Assembly: GCA_002404345.1 (NCBI GenBank)
Contig: DHJN01000274.1
Span: 1 to 10,607, forward strand
Direction of reading: 5' to 3'
Length of the DNA: 10,607 bases
From: Actinobacteria bacterium UBA4719
GTDB lineage: Bacteria > Actinomycetota > Actinomycetes > Actinomycetales > Dermatophilaceae
Part shown: in pieces, positions 7,170 to 10,607 of the stretch
Position numbering within the stretch: the stretch's first letter is position 1
Layout of the letters: every line of letters starts with the position of its first letter
The notes under the pieces: model-generated
Told to the model about the DNA's origin: nothing
What the model saw: only the letters and a program-made list of their open reading frames with translations
Databases searched by the model: none
Position numbers and translations under genes: made by a program

Positions 7170-7808
7170 TCAGCGGGACTGCAGGGCGTCGAGGGCCACA
7201 GCCATCGCGGCGCCGACCCGCCAGTCCAGCCGCCAGCCGTTGGGCGTGGCGGGAAGCTCCACGTCATACCGGTCGCGCAGGCTCCGGCGTCGAACTGAGC
7301 TCAGCACGATCGAGCCGTCGGGCGCGGTGAAGTCGAAGTGGAACAGAAACGGTGAGGGCAGGTCGCCGACCACGGGCAGGACCTCCCACAGCCGGCGCGC
7401 GATGGCGACGCTCTGGTTGCGCTCGGTGCCCGTGGCCTCGAGCCCGTCGGCGCCGGTCAGCTGCCAGGTCGAGCGCAGCAACGACTTGGCGAACTCCTTG
7501 CGGAAGCTGCCGATCGGCGTACCGCTCGCGTCCGTGACGTCATAGGTCGCGCCGAGGTCCATCCGCTGCCTCGCCTTGAACCCGAACACCGGCTGCGTGC
7601 GCGCCTCGTCGGCGTAGAACGTCACCTGTTCCTTGAAGGCCATCCGTTTCTGCTGCGCCATGGCGATCAGCGGTCCCTCGGCCCCCTCGGCGTCGACCGA
7701 CCTGATCTCGTAACGGTTGACCATCATCGTGATCTTCTGCTTGATGGTGAACCGCTCGTACCCCGCCTTGCCGGTCAGGTCGTTGTTGGTCATGTCGTTG
7801 TTGGTCAT
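7170..7808 (-). CDS. LURP-one-related / tubby C-terminal-like domain protein
   Basis: A 212-residue protein of the LOR (LURP-one-related, formerly DUF567) family, a single tubby-like beta-barrel domain found in plants and many actinomycetes. Its role in bacteria is not established; relatives of the fold bind phospholipids. The family pattern starts at FTIKQKITMMVNRYEIR, continues with QKRMAFKEQVTFYADEARTQ, FGFKARQRMDLGATYDVTDA and GSFRKEFAKSLLRSTWQL, and ends DWRVGAAMAVALDALQSR. There is no signal peptide or membrane segment, so it is probably cytoplasmic. The start is ATG 7808-7806, with AGGAGA eight bases upstream. Longer forms starting at 7826 or further up would place that site inside the gene. 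The N-terminus MTNNDMTNND comes from a perfect 15-bp tandem duplication. It diverges from the methyltransferase gene across 46 bases and precedes cobN on the same strand. Confidence 0.85.
   Translation of the reverse strand: MTNNDMTNNDLTGKAGYERFTIKQKITMMVNRYEIRSVDAEGAEGPLIAMAQQKRMAFKEQVTFYADEARTQPVFGFKARQRMDLGATYDVTDASGTPIGSFRKEFAKSLLRSTWQLTGADGLEATGTERNQSVAIARRLWEVLPVVGDLPSPFLFHFDFTAPDGSIVLSSVRRRSLRDRYDVELPATPNGWRLDWRVGAAMAVALDALQSR
7779..7808. repeat. Perfect 15-bp tandem duplication at the LURP-one gene start
   Basis: The 15-mer GTCGTTGTTGGTCAT occurs at 7779-7793 and again, head to tail, at 7794-7808. On the minus strand this encodes MTNND twice and duplicates the start codon, so ATG 7793-7791 is a potential second start. 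Only the first ATG has a well-placed ribosome site. Confidence 0.95.
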
Positions 7809-7816
7809 GCCGGCAT

Positions 7817-7822
7817 TCTCCT
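7817..7822 (-). promoter_or_regulatory. Ribosome binding site of the LURP-one gene
   Basis: AGGAGA on the minus strand, eight bases before ATG 7808-7806, close to ideal spacing. It fixes the start of the LURP-one protein and excludes the longer in-frame forms, which would contain the site. Confidence 0.75.
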
Positions 7823-7844
7823 GCATGCCCCGATGCTGGCATGC
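7823..7844. promoter_or_regulatory. Inverted repeat in the divergent intergenic region (candidate operator)
   Basis: GCATGCC at 7823-7829 and GGCATGC at 7838-7844 form a perfect 7-bp inverted repeat with an 8-base spacer, inside the 46-base gap between the divergent LURP-one and methyltransferase genes. A further palindrome, ATGCCGGCAT (7807-7816), repeats the same ATGCC/GGCAT core beside it. The placement fits a dimeric regulator site acting on both promoters, but no promoter elements are clear and no regulator gene is adjacent. Confidence 0.4.
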
Positions 7845-7854
7845 TGTGCGGGTC

Positions 7855-8665
7855 ATGTCCGAGCTCATCATCACCTCGCCGGGCCAACGCCCGCCTGAAG
7901 TCACTGGTCGCACTACGCCGTCGTCGTGCGCGCGAGGAAGCAGGGATCACCCTCATCGAGGGGTATGACGAGCTGTCCCTCGCGCTGGACGCGGGCGTCG
8001 TGCCGCGAACCGTCTACCACTGCCCCGAGCTGATGCTCGACCCCGCGATGCAGCAGGACGTCCTGCTGCGGGTGCAGGCCCTGGGCTCGGACACCCAGCA
8101 GCTGGGGCGGGCGGCGTTCGAGAAGGTGGCCTACCGCGAGGGCCCCGACGGTTTCCTTGCCGTAGTGGAATCGGTGGTGCGTTCCTGCGCCGATCTGACG
8201 GTCGGGCCCGCGCCGCTGGCCCTGATCTGCCAGGGGGTGGAGAAGCCGGGCAACCTCGGCGCGATGTTGCGGACGGCCGATGCCGCCGGGGTCGAGGCCG
8301 TCGTGGCCATCGATCAAGTCACCGACTGGGGCAATCCCAACCTGGTGCGTGCCAGCAAGGGCACGGTCTTCTCGGTTCCGGTCGCCTCGGCTGGTACGGG
8401 CGAGGCGTTGAAGTGGTTGTCGGACAACGGTATTGCGCTTGTCGCCACGACGCCGGACACGGAGCTGGACTACACGGAGGTGGACTACACGGGGCCGGTC
8501 GCGATCGCCGTCGGGGCCGAGAAGTACGGACTGACAGACGAGATCCTGGCGGCCGCGGCATACCGGATCCGCATCCCGATGGCGGGGCGGGCGAACTCCC
8601 TGAACGTGGCGACGTCGGCGGCCGTGGTCATCTACGAAGCCGTGCGGCAGCGCCGCGGGCGCTGA
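7855..8665 (+). CDS. TrmH-family (SPOUT) RNA 2'-O-methyltransferase, frameshifted near its 5' end
   Basis: A SpoU/TrmH-type RNA methyltransferase that moves a methyl group from S-adenosylmethionine to a ribose 2'-OH in tRNA or rRNA; which RNA cannot be told. Three SPOUT motifs are present: NLGAMLRTADAAG (from base 8252) with the catalytic arginine, VGAEKYGL (about 8510-8533), and IPMAGRANSLNVATSAAVVI near the C-terminus, which forms the cofactor knot. NLVRASKGTVFSVPV lies between. The N-terminal substrate domain is ANARLKSLVALRRRRAREEA and onward. The natural start appears to be ATG 7855 (MSELIITSP), but that frame leaves the main frame at the G run 7881-7883. Removing one G joins ITSP to ANARLKSLV, exactly the family pattern, and gives about 269 residues. 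Read as it stands, the main frame would have to start at ATG 7841 with an unrelated leader (MLCGSCPSSSSPRR). A sequencing error or a recent mutation are both possible; the rest of the gene is undamaged. Confidence 0.88.
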
Positions 8666-8725
8666 CCAGACGGTAGAACGGACCCCCGTCAAGAGCACCC
8701 CGTGACCTGTGCCACGATTACCCGT

Positions 8726-9361
8726 ATGCGAGTTGACCACGTCTCTTATGCCGCCGAAATTGATGGGCTGAAGGCGACCGCCCAGCGCCTCGCCAAACGG
8801 CTCGGAGTGACTCCCGTCGATGGGGGTATCCATCCCCGCTTCGGCACTCGCAACATCATCCTTCCGCTGGCCGACAGGCGCTTCGTCGAGGTCGTCGAGG
8901 TGCTTGACCACCCCGCCTCCGACAAGGCACCGTTCGGCCAGGCCGTCCGCGCCCGTTCCGAGGTGGGCGGTGGCTGGCTGGGCTGGGTCGTCAGCGTCGA
9001 GGACCTGTCCGAGGCTGAGAAGCGACTCGGTCGCGAGGCCGCAGTCGGCAGCCGACGCCGCCCTGATGGCGTCGAGCTCAAGTGGCGTCAGCTCGGCGTC
9101 AAGGGGCTCATAGCCGACCCGCAGCTACCCTTCTACATTCAGTGGGACGACGAGAGCCCGCACCCGTCCGGCGGCGCCAATTCCAACGTGACGATCAGCG
9201 GACTGCAGATCGCCGGTGACCCCGACCGGGTCTGCGAGTGGCTCGGCCTGCCGGCTGACCAGACCTCGACCGTCATCGACTTCACGTTCGTCGCGCCGCA
9301 CGGCACCCCGGGCCTGCTGGCCGTCACGTTCGACACGCCCAAGGGTCCTGTCACCATCTGA
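8726..9361 (+). CDS. VOC superfamily (glyoxalase-like domain) protein
   Basis: A 211-residue protein of the vicinal oxygen chelate superfamily, glyoxalase-like subgroup. MRVDHVSYAAEIDGLKATAQ is the first beta-alpha unit, followed by GIHPRFGTRNIILPLADRRF and VEVVEVLDHPASDKAPFGQA. Then come GWLGWVVSVEDL, VELKWRQLGVKGLIADPQLP and the C-terminal half (NVTISGLQIAGDPDRVCEWL). Actinobacterial relatives share this layout but have no assigned reaction. His4 and Glu60-63 are possible metal ligands, an inference from the fold only. I choose ATG 8726 over GTG 8702 because MRVDHVSYAA matches the usual family start. No ribosome site precedes it, so the mRNA may be leaderless. It lies 60 bases after the methyltransferase stop, on the same strand. 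Its 3' end, including the stop codon, has been tandemly duplicated. Confidence 0.85.
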   Translation: MRVDHVSYAAEIDGLKATAQRLAKRLGVTPVDGGIHPRFGTRNIILPLADRRFVEVVEVLDHPASDKAPFGQAVRARSEVGGGWLGWVVSVEDLSEAEKRLGREAAVGSRRRPDGVELKWRQLGVKGLIADPQLPFYIQWDDESPHPSGGANSNVTISGLQIAGDPDRVCEWLGLPADQTSTVIDFTFVAPHGTPGLLAVTFDTPKGPVTI

Positions 9362-9380
9362 TCAAGTCACCATCTGATCA
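9350..9380. repeat. 15-bp direct repeat across the VOC stop codon
   Basis: GTCACCATCTGATCA occurs at 9350-9364 and again at 9366-9380, separated by one base. The first copy encodes the last residues and TGA stop of the VOC protein; the second is outside the gene. A slippage duplication of the gene end is the simplest reading. Confidence 0.95.
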
Positions 9381-9383
9381 GTC

Positions 9384-9400
9384 GAGCTCCACCGGAGCTC
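9384..9400 (+). terminator. Hairpin after the VOC gene, possible terminator
   Basis: GAGCTCC (9384-9390) and GGAGCTC (9394-9400) form a perfect 7-bp stem with a 3-base loop, 22 bases after the VOC stop. It is followed by TCCTCC rather than a T-tract. Hairpins without T-tracts are common behind actinomycete genes, so a terminator role is plausible but unproven. Confidence 0.45.
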
Positions 9401-9412
9401 TCCTCCACGCTC

Positions 9413-9504
9413 CTGATCGGCGGCGTTGACGACCCCTGATCCGCCTCGCAAACGAACTCTGATTCGCCTCGCAAACCAGTTCTGATCGGCGCCGCCGCAC
9501 GGTG
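9413..9504. repeat. Four tandem units of exactly 23 bp, each beginning CTGAT
   Basis: Units start at 9413, 9436, 9459 and 9482. Each begins CTGATY; units 1 and 4 share CTGATCGGCG, and units 2 and 3 share CGCCTCGCAAAC and agree at 19 of 23 positions. Unit 1 agrees with unit 2 at 15 of 23. The period is exact and no coding frame explains it. The CTGAT word also occurs twice just upstream (9358 and 9374). This could be a degenerating minisatellite, a piece of a genome-wide intergenic repeat, or an array of protein-binding sites. Confidence 0.7.
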
Positions 9505-10127
9505 CCTCCTGGTACTACCACCATCGGGCGATGGCGGCTAAACCCAACGGTCCGCCACGCGGCCGACTCGGTTCTCGAGCGGACCGACGTCGTTGCGGTC
9601 CCGTCCGCTCACGTCCGGGGTTCGGTCTTCGCCGCATACCTCGCGCTGAGCGACGGCACGACGATGCCGGAGCTGGCCGCCATGCCGCACAGGGGATGAT
9701 GCTGGTCAGAGGAAGCGTGTCCCGAACCGTTCGGTATCGCTCGCCGAACACCGGTCCGGAGGAGGTCAACCGCCTGCTCGGGGAGGTCGACCTTGCGGAT
9801 CGAGTTTCCGACCTTGCCCTTGGCGCCGACACCGTGCTGGTGCACGGCGATGAGCCCCTGACCATTGCCGAGCGGGCGCGACTGCTGCTGGCCCGAGCGA
9901 TACTGGACGATCCACCCCTTCTGGTGTTCGACCGCCTCGACGCGGACCTGGGAAAGGTTGGACGCAGCACGATGCGCAGACTGCTCGCGGACTACCCGGG
10001 CGTGGTGATTCTGGCCAGTGACGACCCTGACCAGATCGTCACGGCGACCCACATCTGGCGGCCTGACGGCTTCCACCGGATCGCACCGACACCGACCGTG
10101 GGCGCGCGACGAAGTTCGGCCTCATGA
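9485..10127 (+). pseudogene. Remnant of an ABC-transporter ATPase (possibly two fused nucleotide-binding-domain fragments)
   Basis: No single frame gives a complete ATPase. From 9485 one frame reads VLPPSGDGG and stops at TAA 9539, resembling a P-loop that has lost its lysine. A second frame from about 9541 to 9699 reads VVAVPSAHVRGSVFAAYLAL, like the Q-loop region. A third, from 9696 to TGA 10125-10127, reads MMLVRGSVSRTVRYRSPNTG, then LTIAERARLLLARAILDDPP and LLVFDRLDADLGK, then a switch-like VVILASDD. In that last part the signature LSGGQ is LTIAER and the Walker B glutamate is arginine. A one-base loss in the G run 9692-9695 would explain the last frame change. The RGSV motif occurs twice, suggesting an internal deletion that joined two domains. 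It cannot encode an active ATPase. A transcribed C-terminal fragment cannot be excluded. Confidence 0.65.
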
Positions 10128-10181
10128 CGCGCGCGACGAACAGTTATCTCGGCGTCTTCTGCGCGCACCCGCACCTCTGCA

Positions 10182-10369
10182 GATCTCTCGCCCATCGATG
10201 TATTCCTCGACGAGGGCGGCTTGCCTGTAGTGAGCCGCGACGTCGGCGGCGGCGGCATGGCCTGCGGTTCGTCGACGGCGAGGGTCAGGCCGTTGCTGCT
10301 CGATTCTTGCCTTGGCTTGACCACCACCGGGTACTGCAACCCGGACAGATCCTGTCCTGGGGACCAAGG
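10182..10369 (-). pseudogene. Remnant of a D-Ala-D-Ala-ligase-like ATP-grasp gene
   Basis: Reading leftwards from the purB stop, the same frame gives PWSPGQDLSGLQYPVVVKPR, then QESSSNGLTLAVDEPQA. That is the ATP-grasp segment with the nucleotide-binding lysine (compare FPVVVKPxxEGSSxGV in D-Ala-D-Ala ligases). Near 10258-10262 the similarity jumps one frame to ADVAAHYRQAALVEEYIDGREI, the next conserved block of the same family (VEEYIDGREI). So one frameshift separates two adjacent motifs in the right order. The N-terminal domain is missing: similarity begins immediately after purB. The C-terminal catalytic half is also missing after 10182. Not functional. Whether the parent was a cell-wall ligase or another ATP-grasp amino-acid ligase cannot be told from this fragment. 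Confidence 0.65.
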
Positions 10370-10607
10370 TCAACCGAGGTAGTCGACCAGCTGCGGGGCA
10401 AGCCCGATGTAGGTCTGCGGGGTCATCTCGAGGAAACGTCGCTCGACGTGGGGCGGCAGACCCAGGCCGCTGACGAACTCGCGGAGGTCGTCGCCGGTGA
10501 TCCGACGGCCGCGGGTGAGCTCCTTGAGCCGCTCGTACGGGTTCTCCATGCCCTCGACTCCCTGGGCGCCGAGGGAACGCATCGCGGACTGGATCGGCTC
10601 GCCGAGC
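10370..10607 (-). CDS. purB: Adenylosuccinate lyase PurB, C-terminal end only
   Basis: The last 78 residues of adenylosuccinate lyase, an enzyme of the fumarase/aspartase superfamily. It splits SAICAR into AICAR and fumarate in IMP synthesis, and adenylosuccinate into AMP and fumarate. The visible part runs LGEPIQSAMRSLGAQGVEG, then NPYERLKELTRGRRITGDDL, then a C-terminal TPQTYIGLAPQLVDYLG. The NPYERLKELTRG block is characteristic of the PurB C-terminal helical region. The frame stays open to base 10607, so the start and the active-site signature loop lie outside the window. It stops at TGA 10372-10370. The ATP-grasp relic follows immediately downstream in the same frame, which suggests that a deletion or insertion once joined the two here. 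Confidence 0.9.
   Translation of the reverse strand, partial: LGEPIQSAMRSLGAQGVEGMENPYERLKELTRGRRITGDDLREFVSGLGLPPHVERRFLEMTPQTYIGLAPQLVDYLG

Noticed and set aside
8669..8690. GACGG...CCGTC stem after the methyltransferase stop as a terminator
   Set aside because: Only 5 bp with a 12-base loop and no T-tract; expected by chance at this GC content.
8702..8725. GTG 8702 as start of the VOC protein
   Set aside because: It adds eight residues that do not match the family start and has no ribosome site; ATG 8726 gives the conserved MRVDHVSYAA.
7913..8911. 332-codon minus-strand frame opposite the methyltransferase
   Set aside because: Antisense to three SPOUT motifs and spans two genes; no similarity recognised.
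9515..9970. 151-codon minus-strand frame over the ABC remnant
   Set aside because: Low-complexity Ser/Arg-rich translation, typical of the antisense of a high-GC gene.

Overview
The window is chromosomal DNA from a high-GC Gram-positive actinomycete. Codon third positions are strongly G/C, GTG starts and 4-base stop/start overlaps occur, and most proteins have the look of Micrococcales or Propionibacteriales families. The genus cannot be fixed from sequence alone. No tRNA, rRNA, CRISPR array or transposase was seen.

Layout. (1) Bases 1-1185, + strand: the 3' part of an SppA-type signal peptide peptidase. (2) Bases 1186-1300: a convergent gap holding a 14-bp perfect palindrome and two copies of a 38-bp direct repeat. 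(3) Bases 3165-1301, - strand: a compact three-gene operon. It runs from a pyridoxamine-phosphate-oxidase-like flavin/F420 protein, through a small HTH protein fused to a ClpC-type N domain with no ATPase, to a ubiquitin-like/Mut7-C RNase/zinc-ribbon protein. The last two genes overlap by GTGA. (4) Bases 7808-3351, - strand: a LURP-one (tubby-like) protein followed by cobN, the large subunit of the aerobic cobaltochelatase. (5) Bases 7855-9361, + strand: a TrmH-family SPOUT RNA methyltransferase whose 5' end carries a one-base frameshift, then a VOC (glyoxalase-like) protein. (6) Bases 9350-10369: a decayed stretch with a duplicated stop-codon segment, a hairpin, a 23-bp-period tandem repeat, a broken ABC-transporter ATPase (+) and a broken D-Ala-D-Ala-ligase-like ATP-grasp gene (-). 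(7) Bases 10607-10370, - strand: the C-terminus of adenylosuccinate lyase (purB), running off the window edge.

The intact genes are mostly housekeeping: membrane protein degradation, cobalamin and purine synthesis, RNA modification. The operon in (3) is the best candidate for an uncharacterised functional unit, because it ties a Clp substrate-binding-like domain to a predicted RNase with its own ubiquitin-like domain. The most unusual DNA is in the gaps: the repeats at 1217-1298 and 9413-9504, and the pseudogene cluster next to purB. Three separate one-base frameshifts are visible, near 7882, 9693 and 10260. The first may be a sequencing error in an otherwise intact gene, while the other two sit in clearly eroded genes.
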